DNA of 64,000 nt. It comes from Stutzerimonas stutzeri (lineage in GTDB: Bacteria; Pseudomonadota; Gammaproteobacteria; Pseudomonadales; Pseudomonadaceae). A program made the position numbers and the translations under genes. Each line of letters opens with the position of its first letter. Position 1 is the stretch's first letter. Shown here in pieces: positions 56,649 to 64,000 of this stretch. Under the pieces are notes generated by a model. It was not told the DNA's origin. It searched no databases and saw nothing but the letters and a program-made list of their open reading frames with translations. Location of the stretch: NCBI GenBank assembly GCA_002387205.1, contig DGLA01000010.1, positions 62,438-126,437 on the forward strand, given 5' to 3'.

Positions 56649-57941
56649 ATGTCGCAGCGCCCACAGCCACTTTTCGAGACCTTTGAGCGCTTCCACGGAC
56701 TCAACTTTCTACACCTGCATGGCGAGCTGCCTCTGGTGTGCGACTTCCTTTTGGACTTTCCTGGGGAGCTTCAGGCCACAGAGGGATATATGGCAGTCAG
56801 AGGCTTTCTGAAGTCCTACGTAGGCAACGAAGCCACGTTCAACTCCTATCGAACGCACGCCGAGCGGCTCCTATTGTGGTCACTTTTGTTGGCCGGTAAG
56901 CCTCTTCTGGCTTTGAGGCGCCGCGATGCCGAGGCCTTCATGGACTTCTGTCTAAACCCACCTGCCGACTGGGTGGGACCGGTAGTTAAATCGAGGTTTT
57001 TACGTATTGGCGGCAGGAAGCCGCTGGAAACGGACAGTTTTATGATCAACCAAGACTGGCGTCCGTTCACCTATACAGTCGCTAAGCGGGAGCGCAAAAT
57101 CGCGGCGGAATCCGCGGGGCCCCTTCCCTCCCGGGTCTATCGGATGTCCCAGGGTTCCGTCGGTCAGGTGTTTGCTGTGTGTGGCAGTTTTTTCCAACAC
57201 GCCATCGATGAGGGGCTGACTGAGGTCAACCCGTTTCGCGCAGTGAAGCAAAAGTGGATCTACAAGCAACGCAATACGGTGGATGTCGCTTCTCGCTCGT
57301 TGACCCAGCTGCAATGGAGCTACGTGATCGAAACCGCTGAGCTAATGGCTGCGGAGGATGCACTGTATGAGCGAACGTTGTTTATTGTTGCCACCTTGTT
57401 TTCTATGTACCTGCGGGTCTCCGATCTAGTCGGACGCGATAACTGGACGCCAACGATGGGCGATATTCGTCGCGACAGCATGGGTAACTGGTGGTTTCAT
57501 GTGGTGGGCAAAGGCAACAAAGCTGCGAAAATCAGCGTCCGGGATGATTACATCCACGCCTACCTGGTGCGCTACCGTGTACACCTCGGGCTTCCTCCCC
57601 TGCCCTCCGCTCATGAGAGCACTCCGCTAATTGGCTCACTAAAAGGTCGAGCTGGGCTTTCTGACCGCCACATTCGATTGTTGCTACAGGAACTGTTTGA
57701 TCGTTCGTTGGCGCGCATGTCTGAGGAAGGCTGGAGCGATGACGAGATTGATCAGCTGCGCTCGGCGTCGTTGCATTGGTTGCGCCATACATCCGCCACT
57801 TTCGATGCACCGCACCGTGACATGAAGGATCTCCAGGCCAACCTTCGTCACAACAGTATGAGTACCACCCAGAATACCTATTACAACTCGCTAGATGAGC
57901 AGCGCGCTCACTCCGTAAAGGGGCTAAAAGTAAAACAGTAG
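56649..57941 (+). CDS. Tyrosine-type site-specific recombinase
   Basis: 430 aa. An N-terminal SAM-like DNA-binding region (FNSYRTHAERLLLWSLLLAG) precedes a catalytic domain with the first Arg in SMYLRVSDLVG (near 258), Lys in VVGKGNKAAKI, HWLRHTSAT (His-x-x-Arg, near 378) and the nucleophile Tyr in STTQNTYYN (near 412). All catalytic residues are present. It lies about 1.6 kb from dif next to a decayed paralogue, so it probably served an integrative element at this hot spot. Confidence 0.88.
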   Translation: MSQRPQPLFETFERFHGLNFLHLHGELPLVCDFLLDFPGELQATEGYMAVRGFLKSYVGNEATFNSYRTHAERLLLWSLLLAGKPLLALRRRDAEAFMDFCLNPPADWVGPVVKSRFLRIGGRKPLETDSFMINQDWRPFTYTVAKRERKIAAESAGPLPSRVYRMSQGSVGQVFAVCGSFFQHAIDEGLTEVNPFRAVKQKWIYKQRNTVDVASRSLTQLQWSYVIETAELMAAEDALYERTLFIVATLFSMYLRVSDLVGRDNWTPTMGDIRRDSMGNWWFHVVGKGNKAAKISVRDDYIHAYLVRYRVHLGLPPLPSAHESTPLIGSLKGRAGLSDRHIRLLLQELFDRSLARMSEEGWSDDEIDQLRSASLHWLRHTSATFDAPHRDMKDLQANLRHNSMSTTQNTYYNSLDEQRAHSVKGLKVKQ

Positions 57942-58271
57942 CCCCAAAAAAGTAGGTTATCGCTGCTCGAGCCCGCTCTCAACAGCCAGGACAGTCCAAT
58001 CAGGCTGAGCGGCTAAGCCCTCTAACCTCCGGGGAAATCCTACCAGTCACTTCTCGAGGGAACGCGCTGCCAGCTAATTCACGGGCTACACTCACGGTTC
58101 TATGGAAGTAAGAGAATACAACGCAATCCAGCGTGTCGCCGTTTCGGTAGCTTCAGATCCGCTTCACTGGACGGTAGAAGACACATCATCCAGAGTGTAG
58201 GCTTGTTAATTTCTGCGGGCCGTCTGAAGCTCTAGCTTCCGAGACAATTGATTGATAGTAGGGGCTCATGC
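57942..58271. other. Intergenic region, no feature seen
   Basis: 330 bp after the recombinase with no supported ORF, terminator or repeat. Confidence 0.4.
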
Positions 58272-58478
58272 ATGTCAAATGACGATGGAAATTCATTATC
58301 AAAAATCCGCTCGGATGCCATAGACAAAATTCGTCGGCTGCAGCGATCACCGCGCTACCACAGCTTTTTCAACGCGGAGGCAATCGAAGCCTTTAATAAG
58401 ATAGAGAGCTCTGCCCTAGCAGGTGGGACAATTACGCATACCGACAAGATAGGCTCGAAGGGCAATGGCAGCACGTAA
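58272..58478 (+). CDS. Hypothetical protein, 68 aa
   Basis: From the ATG at 58272. Charged and helical (LSKIRSDAIDKIRRLQRSP...FFNAEAIEAFNKIESS). No recognised domain. A plausible small accessory protein of the island. Confidence 0.45.
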   Translation: MSNDDGNSLSKIRSDAIDKIRRLQRSPRYHSFFNAEAIEAFNKIESSALAGGTITHTDKIGSKGNGST

Positions 58479-58507
58479 CCTTCGGCCGTCTCATCAGCTC
58501 AAGGCGC

Positions 58508-58705
58508 TCATTCGTCCTTCCCGTTTAAATCTGCTGCTATCTTACCGAACGAACCCCAGCGACGGACCAGGTCATCGATTCGATCGGGAATGTGTTTAGT
58601 CTTGCTAAGCACTAGGCAGCGGGTCGTGCCTACATATTCCTCAAGCAGGTAAAGCACCCCCACGTCGGCATCCATCATTAGCAGAATTTCGTCGGTCAAT
58701 CTCAT
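58508..58705 (-). CDS. Hypothetical protein, 65 aa
   Basis: MRLTDEILLMMDADVGVLYL..., mixed helix/strand with an acidic end. No family recognised and only a weak SD. Convergent with the preceding gene. Confidence 0.4.
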   Translation of the reverse strand: MRLTDEILLMMDADVGVLYLLEEYVGTTRCLVLSKTKHIPDRIDDLVRRWGSFGKIAADLNGKDE

Positions 58706-59111
58706 AGTGCAGTCGTCGTCCTAGTCCTCGATATTCACACGCTGTGTCATCGCGATTCCCCAGAAACAGTCGGAATAGATGTGCGCAGGGGGGAGGCAGC
58801 GGCGAGCCACTACCAGCAAAGTCCCGCGGCGCATGCCACCAGCTTAGCAATGACCGCTCCGCCTCCGAAGGATAGTAATGGGCGATGAGCCAGCCGCTAA
58901 CGTTGCGATCAATAACCTTTAAAAAATATAAAACCGGAAACTGGACATACAACGTTTTCAAAGCACGCTAAGCGGATGCGTCAGATGGACACCGTGATCG
59001 ACACTGGCTTTGAGCAGAGCAATACTACATACCGATGCAGCTTTTGATGCTAAGCGCAGTGTGGATCAAGCGGAGCCAAAGGTTTGTCGGTCGCATATGG
59101 AGGAGCTCTTT
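58706..59111. other. Intergenic region upstream of the ParS-like antitoxin
   Basis: About 400 bp without a supported gene. A minus-strand frame (to 58961) overlaps the previous gene and looks non-coding. It should contain the promoter of the antitoxin gene. Confidence 0.4.
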
Positions 59112-59585
59112 ATGGTTAACGCCGCCAGGCGTGCCGATAAAACGGCACTCGCCGCCCGCAAGCCTACGGAGTACCTCCTCCGTAGTGACCCTGGACTGCT
59201 CAGTCCAACTATGGTTTACAAACTGACTGCCGAGGGGTTCGAGATGAAAGATGTGCAAGACATGCTTTCGATTTCCGATCTCTACTCGGCGGAGAAGGTC
59301 CTTACCCGCATCGTGGGCAAATCCGCTAGGACGATTCAACGACAGAGCAAGGGAAATCAAACCGTGCGCCTCAGCTCTGTGCAGAGCGCTGTGGCCTTTC
59401 AATTTGCTACGCTCCTGGAGCGCGCTACCAAAGTGTTCGGTACTCAAATGCTAGCCGAAGAATGGCTGGGTCGGCCCTGCAGATATCTGGAAGGCGAAAT
59501 ACCTCTAGACGTTGTCAGCAATCCTGTGGGGTTTCAGGTAGTAAACGACTGCCTAGAGCGCATTGAGTACGGGGTTTATCAGTGA
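59112..59585 (+). CDS. ParS/MbcA/Xre-type antitoxin (DUF2384), no RES toxin beside it
   Basis: 157 aa. Start at the ATG at 59112, preceded by GGAGGAGC at ideal spacing. The central helices (LTAEGFEMKDVQDMLSIS) form the Xre-like DNA-binding part, and the C-terminal half (LLERATKVFGTQMLAEEWLG, then RIEYGVYQ) is the DUF2384 toxin-binding domain. The normal RES-domain NAD-degrading toxin would follow at once. Instead there are 108 bp and an unrelated gene. Full length, so possibly still a regulator. Confidence 0.85.
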   Translation: MVNAARRADKTALAARKPTEYLLRSDPGLLSPTMVYKLTAEGFEMKDVQDMLSISDLYSAEKVLTRIVGKSARTIQRQSKGNQTVRLSSVQSAVAFQFATLLERATKVFGTQMLAEEWLGRPCRYLEGEIPLDVVSNPVGFQVVNDCLERIEYGVYQ

Positions 59586-59693
59586 GCCAGCTGCGCGATC
59601 GGGCTCAAGCACGAACTGCAAGTAACAGTCCTTAGCTCGCGGCTGAAGGATTGCTCCACCTTCCTATCTGACGTAAACCATTCAAAGGTACTC

Positions 59694-60362
59694 ATGTCTG
59701 TCGCGAAAGCTGTCTGGAGCCGAGTCAAGCACATGCGAAAAGGGAGGCCTTTTTCACGCAACGTTTTCGCGCAGGTAGGTTCAAGAGCTGCGGTTGATAA
59801 GACACTTTCAAACTTAGTGAAATCAGGCCTTCTGGAGCGTGTCGCTCGCGGCGTCTATATGCGCCCAAAGATGAGCATATACACCGGCTGCAGGGTACGC
59901 CCAAGTCCGATAGACATTATGATGGTTCTTGCTAAGGCGAACGGCGAGACGATCCAAATACACGGGGCGGAGGCTGTTAGGAGGTTGGGCCTCAGTACGC
60001 AGATGCAGGTTGTGCCGACCTACTACACCAGCGGTACTACCCGCGTGATCAAAGCTGGCAATGCGGTGGTTCGCCTCAGGCATGTCTCTAATGCGCGCAT
60101 GCAGTACGCCGGAACGAAGATAGGAACGGTGCTCACCGCGCTCTATTACCTCGGAAAACAGGGGTTGTCCGCGCAGGTCATTTCCAGGATCACAAAAGCC
60201 ATGAGTAGCGAAGAGTTGCGTAAGCTAAAAGGTTGTAAAATGCCAGTATGGATGCGATCGGCATTGCTTCTTGTGAATGAAGCGGCTTTAGGCCCTGCTT
60301 CGAACGATCCGAGTGCGCTAAACACCAGATGCAAACTCTTGCCGCCTCGCAATACTCATTGA
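59694..60362 (+). CDS. DUF6088/AbiEi-like antitoxin, no AbiEii toxin beside it
   Basis: 222 aa. The N-terminal winged helix (FAQVGSRAAVDKTLSNLVKS, GLLERVARGVYMRP) is that of AbiEi-type transcriptional antitoxins. The C-terminal part (IQIHGAEAVRRLGLSTQMQV, VRLRHVSNARM) is the DUF6088 body. The usual nucleotidyltransferase toxin is not encoded downstream. It may act on a distant toxin or as a stand-alone regulator. Confidence 0.8.
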   Translation: MSVAKAVWSRVKHMRKGRPFSRNVFAQVGSRAAVDKTLSNLVKSGLLERVARGVYMRPKMSIYTGCRVRPSPIDIMMVLAKANGETIQIHGAEAVRRLGLSTQMQVVPTYYTSGTTRVIKAGNAVVRLRHVSNARMQYAGTKIGTVLTALYYLGKQGLSAQVISRITKAMSSEELRKLKGCKMPVWMRSALLLVNEAALGPASNDPSALNTRCKLLPPRNTH

Positions 60363-60379
60363 TCTATAGCTGAAAGCAC

Positions 60380-60507
60380 CTGGCCGCGCAGGGCGTAAAT
60401 CGGCCAATGCAGCATTCATCAGCGGCCCGCTGCCAACCGCCCCCTCCATGCCCGTCGCGCTAACCGAGGCGCAGGCGATGGCGCTGGCTAGCGCGCGGAT
60501 GGACTAA
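60380..60507 (+). pseudogene. Possible 3' gene remnant
   Basis: A GC-rich stretch reads in one frame as ...AAFISGPLPTAPSMPVALTE and ends at TAA 60505-60507. It has no start and sits in AT-richer surroundings. Looks like a fragment of an unknown larger gene. Confidence 0.25.
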
Positions 60508-60615
60508 AGCCGCTAACAGGCATTCTTACTCGGGCTGACTTCGATAACGCCATAGTAGACCCAGTAGTTGAAGCAACTCGCTCGCTCAATGATTTTTTCT
60601 TCGCTATAGGTCGCG

Positions 60616-60837
60616 CTAGATTTCGCCCAGTCCTTGCTGTTCCATTCGGAACTTGATGGCCTCGACGGGATCCGAAGGCGGCATTGGATAATGCGCCTCC
60701 TCGTATTTCTCAATTAACGCTGCGAGCTCTTCCAGTTCATCACATTCTAACGAACCGATCTGCGCGCCCCACAGGTGCTCCAAGCGCGCCAAAGCCGTAG
60801 CCAGGTCGCTTTCGCTACGAATCGGCTCGATTTTCAT
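60616..60837 (-). pseudogene. Truncated HigA-like antitoxin
   Basis: 73 aa: MKIEPIRSESDLATALARLE, then EKYEEAHYP and EAIKFRMEQQGL. These match the N-terminal domain of HigA-type antitoxins up to the point where the HTH normally begins (GLSxRDL). Here a TAG follows GLGEI, and the next in-frame codons (RDL, then TAG) look like eroded HTH. No HigB toxin is seen. Confidence 0.65.
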
Positions 60838-60977
60838 TACACTGCCTCTGCGTTGATCTGGTGCACTGCGCCTGCATTATCCAGCGTTACTTTCAGCTTC
60901 ATTTTTCAACTGATATTCCCAAATCAGTCCGCGTTGCAGGCACTCCCTTACCCAGCGCGAGGACTCTGCTACGTCAC

Positions 60978-61274
60978 CTACGGTGTGGCTGAGCTCGCAT
61001 CAGCGCTCTCGTCACAAAACATCGGATCTACGACAAGCCAAAGGCCGAGCGACGGATGCAGAGGACCATGCTTATCCTCTAACAGTCGTAGCTCGTATCG
61101 ACGCCGTTCTTCAGCCCTACCAGCTAGCCAAACATCATCAGAGGTGGGGTAATGCCTCAATAGATGTTTTGCCTGACGACGTAAGGATTCAGGTAGAGAT
61201 GATTCTCTAGACAATTCAAGAAGAAAATTTCGTGTCTGCACAACGGCGGCGGTACGTTCTTTTACCAAGCTCAT
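60978..61274 (-). CDS. BPSL0761 family protein
   Basis: 98 aa. ERTAAVVQTRNFLLEL, then LRRQAKHLLRHYPTSDDVWL, match the short BPSL0761 family found in mobile regions of proteobacteria, function unknown. The C-terminal 35 residues are variable. Confidence 0.65.
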   Translation of the reverse strand: MSLVKERTAAVVQTRNFLLELSRESSLPESLRRQAKHLLRHYPTSDDVWLAGRAEERRRYELRLLEDKHGPLHPSLGLWLVVDPMFCDESADASSATP

Positions 61275-61565
61275 AGGGGCAATGCTCCCGGATTATTTTG
61301 CCAGCGGGGAGACGGTGACCGCCCCAAGCGCAAGCGTCAGTATAGCGAGCCGAATCCGTTAGCTACACCTACTGTTAGGAAGCCGTACTTTACCCACCGG
61401 CGGTATCCTGGCCAGCAACTCCACTTTGCAAGTCTAACCCCCTCAAACAAAGCCGAGGTCCCCACAACTCAGAAGGGGATAGACCATCGGTTATAAGACC
61501 ACCGCCAGCCGCAATCATACGGCCAGGGCAAAATCTCAAGCCATCCTACTAGGACGGGCCGGCCA
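61275..61565. other. Intergenic region before the DASS transporter stop
   Basis: 291 bp with no supported gene. Probably the right edge of the accessory patch, as typical chromosomal genes resume at 61566. Confidence 0.35.
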
Positions 61566-63065
61566 TCAAAACGAGACGTCAAAGACCAGCGGTACGATTG
61601 TATAAAGCGCGACGATGATCAGAAGCAACCCGATGACGTTCATCCAGATACCAGCTCGAATCATGTGCCGGATAGGCAGGTCCCCTGTGGCGAACGCGAC
61701 GGCGTTGGATGGCGTGGCAACGGGCAGCATGAAGGCGCAGCTGACTGCAAACGTAACGACAATAGTCATCAGCAGCGGATCGATACCAAGTCCTACCGCA
61801 ATCGAGCCCATGATGGGAAAGAATGCCGCTGCGGTAGCTGTGTTGCTCGTAAGTTCGGTGAGAAGGATGATGACTAATGCGGTCACGATCAGGATAAGTA
61901 TCGGGGGTAACCCGGCGAGTCCGGAAACGCTCTCGCCTATCCAGACGCTCAGACCTGTGGCTGTGAATTGCGCTGACAAGGTCAAACCGCCGCCAAATAA
62001 GATCAGGACACCCCAAGGAACATCACGCGTCGCTGACCAGTTGAGCAGAGCTCCCTGCCCTTTGGTTGCTGGAACCACGAACATAAGCACGGCAGCCAGA
62101 ATCGCCACACTGGTGTCGTTAACATTAGTCAGCCATGGAAGTGCCCCTTCAATCAGCGGAATCCGTGCCAGCAGCGGAAGGAATACCCAACAGAAGACGG
62201 CACCTGAAAACACCATCAGCACGCGGCTCTCTTCGGCTGATAACGGCCCCATAGTCTTCAATTCAGCCTCGATCATGTCGCGGCCACCCTTAATATCACT
62301 CACCTCCGAGCGAAATATGATTTTGGTCAGAACCAGCCAGGCAATTAGGAGCATGACCAGAGCAAACGGAACACCCAATAGCATCCAATGCCCAAACCCG
62401 ATCTCTAGCCCATGCGAATTGGCCAAATAGGCGCGCATGAGCGCCATTGGAGGCTGGCCAATCAGGGTTGCCATCGAGCCAATGGTGATTGCATAGGCGA
62501 TACCAATCAAAACCGCCGCCGAGAATTTTGGGGTCGCGTCTTCATTTCCTAGCGATTTGACGAGAAGAATGATCGAACCGCCAATCGGCATCATGATCAC
62601 GGCTGTCGCCGTGTTGCTCACCCACATGGTGATGAACCAACTTGCGGCCATCAAACCGAACACGATTTGCGCAGGTTTGGTACCCACCGACAGAACCGTG
62701 AGCAGAGCGAATCGACGATGCAAATTCCAGCGTTGCGTGGCTAGCCCTAGCAATACGCCCCCCAGAACTAGGAACACGATCGAATTGGCGTAAGGCGTTG
62801 CAGCGTCGTTGATCGAGGTGATGCCCAGAAGCGGAAAAAGCACCAGTGGGAGCAGAGAAGTCACGGGAATTGGGATAGCTTCAGTGATCCACCATACCGC
62901 CATCAATATCGCAATGCCTGCGACTACCCTGGCGTTGGTATCGAGGGTATCGGGGAGCAGCAAGGCCGCGGCGAGAGCTATGGCTATTCCTATGACAAGC
63001 GACAGCGGCTTCAAGCCGGAGCTTTCAGTATTCCCGTGGGACGTAATCGCGTTTGGCTGATTCAT
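61566..63065 (-). CDS. DASS family sodium/dicarboxylate-type symporter
   Basis: 499 aa with about 12 membrane segments. Both SNT motifs of the SLC13/DASS family are present (VSNTATAVIMMP near 150 and TSNTATAAAFFP near 414), marking the carboxylate and sodium sites. It imports C4 or related carboxylates across the inner membrane. Upstream of catC-catB in chromosomal order on the same strand but 190 bp away, so an aromatic-acid or beta-ketoadipate-related substrate is possible but unproven. Confidence 0.9.
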   Translation of the reverse strand: MNQPNAITSHGNTESSGLKPLSLVIGIAIALAAALLLPDTLDTNARVVAGIAILMAVWWITEAIPIPVTSLLPLVLFPLLGITSINDAATPYANSIVFLVLGGVLLGLATQRWNLHRRFALLTVLSVGTKPAQIVFGLMAASWFITMWVSNTATAVIMMPIGGSIILLVKSLGNEDATPKFSAAVLIGIAYAITIGSMATLIGQPPMALMRAYLANSHGLEIGFGHWMLLGVPFALVMLLIAWLVLTKIIFRSEVSDIKGGRDMIEAELKTMGPLSAEESRVLMVFSGAVFCWVFLPLLARIPLIEGALPWLTNVNDTSVAILAAVLMFVVPATKGQGALLNWSATRDVPWGVLILFGGGLTLSAQFTATGLSVWIGESVSGLAGLPPILILIVTALVIILLTELTSNTATAAAFFPIMGSIAVGLGIDPLLMTIVVTFAVSCAFMLPVATPSNAVAFATGDLPIRHMIRAGIWMNVIGLLLIIVALYTIVPLVFDVSF

Positions 63066-63255
63066 TTCGAAGACTCTTGTTTTTATTAATGAGCAGCTAT
63101 CGCCGTTGCAACGGTGTAGCCACTGGCGCAGGTTTCAGTGTTGCTCACGACGACACGACGAAAAACTGATTCGACGTGAGGCCGTAGTGATCGCCGGCTC
63201 CTTCTAAAGCAGCCATCTAATGCTTACTTGCTTCGTTTGAGGCCCTAGCTAAATA

Positions 63256-63546
63256 TCAGCTGTCGTCCTCACGGATTGAGGACGGATGACGGCACAGCGG
63301 GCTGACCTCGATTTCCATGTAGGGGAACAACGGCAGTTGCATCAGTGTGTCGTGCAGTTCCTGGACACTGGCGACATCGAAGACGCTGTAGTTGGCGTAC
63401 TGCCCGGCGATGCGCCACAGGTGGCGCCACTTGCCTTCGCGCATCAGCCCTTGGGCCAGTTCCTTCTCGTCGGCCTTGAGTTTCGCGGCCTTGGCCGGAT
63501 CCATGTCGACCGGCAGTTTTACGATCATCTTTACGTGGAACAGCAT
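63256..63546 (-). CDS. catC: Muconolactone delta-isomerase CatC
   Basis: 96 aa from the ATG at 63546 with GGAGG upstream. MLFHVKMIVKLPVDMDPAKA, WRHLWRIAGQYANYSVFDV and LPLFPYMEIEV are the typical CatC signatures. Converts muconolactone to beta-ketoadipate enol-lactone in catechol degradation. It lies 15 bp after catB. Confidence 0.95.
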   Translation of the reverse strand: MLFHVKMIVKLPVDMDPAKAAKLKADEKELAQGLMREGKWRHLWRIAGQYANYSVFDVASVQELHDTLMQLPLFPYMEIEVSPLCRHPSSIREDDS

Positions 63547-63561
63547 TTTTCGAACCTCCAA

Positions 63562-64000
63562 TCACGTGCGGCTGAAGAACGCCAGGCGCTCTTCATCGAG
63601 CGTCAGACCAAGGCCCGGCGTGCGCGGCACTTCCAGTTGGAAGTCGCGATAGACCGGCGCCTCGGTGACGATTTCTTCGGTGAGCAACAGCGGCCCGAAC
63701 AGCTCGGTGCCCCAGGTCAGTTTGTTCAGGGTGACGAATGCGTGGGCCGAAGCCAGGGTGCCGATGGCGCCTTCGAGCATGGTCCCGCCGTACAGCGCGA
63801 TCCCGGCCGCCTCGGCGATCTGCGCGGTGCGCAGCACGGGACGTGGCCCGCCGTTCTTGGCTATCTTCAGGGCGAAGATACTGGCCGCGCCGTCCGCTGC
63901 GAGGCTGAAGGCATCCTCGACGCTTTCGATGGATTCGTCGGCCATGATCGGCGCCGGGCTGCGTTGATTCAGGCGCACCTGCCCGCTGCGGTTTATCCGT
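63562..64000 (-). CDS. catB: Muconate cycloisomerase CatB (5' end outside window)
   Basis: C-terminal 145 residues of an enolase-superfamily enzyme: PIMADESIES (metal Asp/Glu), ALKIAKNGG (Lys region), GIALYGGTMLEGAIGTLASA and the C-terminal AFFSRT. Cyclises cis,cis-muconate to muconolactone. In operon with catC. The start lies beyond 64000. Confidence 0.95.
   Translation of the reverse strand, partial: RINRSGQVRLNQRSPAPIMADESIESVEDAFSLAADGAASIFALKIAKNGGPRPVLRTAQIAEAAGIALYGGTMLEGAIGTLASAHAFVTLNKLTWGTELFGPLLLTEEIVTEAPVYRDFQLEVPRTPGLGLTLDEERLAFFSRT

Noticed and set aside
58641..58961. 106-aa minus-strand frame
   Set aside because: Overlaps the more plausible 65-aa frame, has atypical composition (Arg/Pro/Gly runs) and no recognisable motif.
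60513..60713. 66-aa minus-strand frame overlapping the HigA-like fragment
   Set aside because: Alternative frame of the better-supported antitoxin fragment; its first half is just the shifted reading of HigA-like sequence.

Overview
The window looks like a chromosome segment of a Pseudomonadaceae bacterium, probably Stutzerimonas/Pseudomonas stutzeri-like. This is inferred from the high-GC gene style, the catB-catC pair, the glg/tre cluster, a LigD with phosphoesterase-ligase-polymerase domain order, and a dif site whose XerC and XerD arms match the Pseudomonas dif. The dif site at 55038-55065 puts the segment near the replication terminus.

Layout. 1-827: end of an M23 peptidase. 1075-11931: a minus-strand glycogen/trehalose operon (glgA-treZ-malQ-treY-DUF2934-glgX). 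12232-20155: housekeeping and stress genes (CinA-like amidase, MscS channel, DUF892 ferritin-like protein, DUF1652 protein, LigD, a VTT-flavoprotein fusion). 20156-20682: a gene-free stretch with three DnaA-box matches. 20683-28536: a nitrogen-related block: tetR, an ABC binding protein, glnT, a divergent alpha/beta hydrolase, and an ammonium-transporter/PAS/GGDEF/EAL fusion.

28690-47650 is the most interesting part. Two guanidine-I (ykkC) riboswitches, at 37960-38058 and 47556-47648, each head a long minus-strand operon. The one at 47.6 kb controls a recognisable free-guanidine pathway: ABC permease and ATPase, the two DUF1989 carboxyguanidine deiminase subunits, a biotin-dependent guanidine/urea carboxylase and allophanate hydrolase. 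The one at 38 kb controls eleven tightly packed genes that do not form a pathway I know: binding protein, membrane di-iron oxygenase, two SDR dehydrogenases, EamA transporter, creatininase, isochorismatase-like hydrolase, metallo-beta-lactamase-fold hydrolase, an unrecognised protein, and ABC permease and ATPase. My inference is that it imports a substituted or cyclic guanidine compound and trims it to guanidine, which the second operon then mineralises. In the 47.6 kb riboswitch an aptamer hairpin is complementary over 11 nt to the Shine-Dalgarno sequence of a 26-codon leader ORF that runs into the permease start.

47870-55065: a filamentous (inovirus) prophage integrated at dif. It carries a repressor, a replication protein, an ssDNA-binding protein, coat proteins, an adhesin, a DUF2523 protein and Zot. 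A functional-looking dif lies on the right, a XerC half-site on the left, and a third XerC half-site just after zot. 55330-61274: an AT-richer accessory patch with a decayed and an intact tyrosine recombinase, and three antitoxin-type genes with no toxin partner visible (ParS/MbcA-like, AbiEi/DUF6088-like, truncated HigA-like). 61566-64000: a DASS carboxylate transporter and the beta-ketoadipate genes catC and catB (partial).
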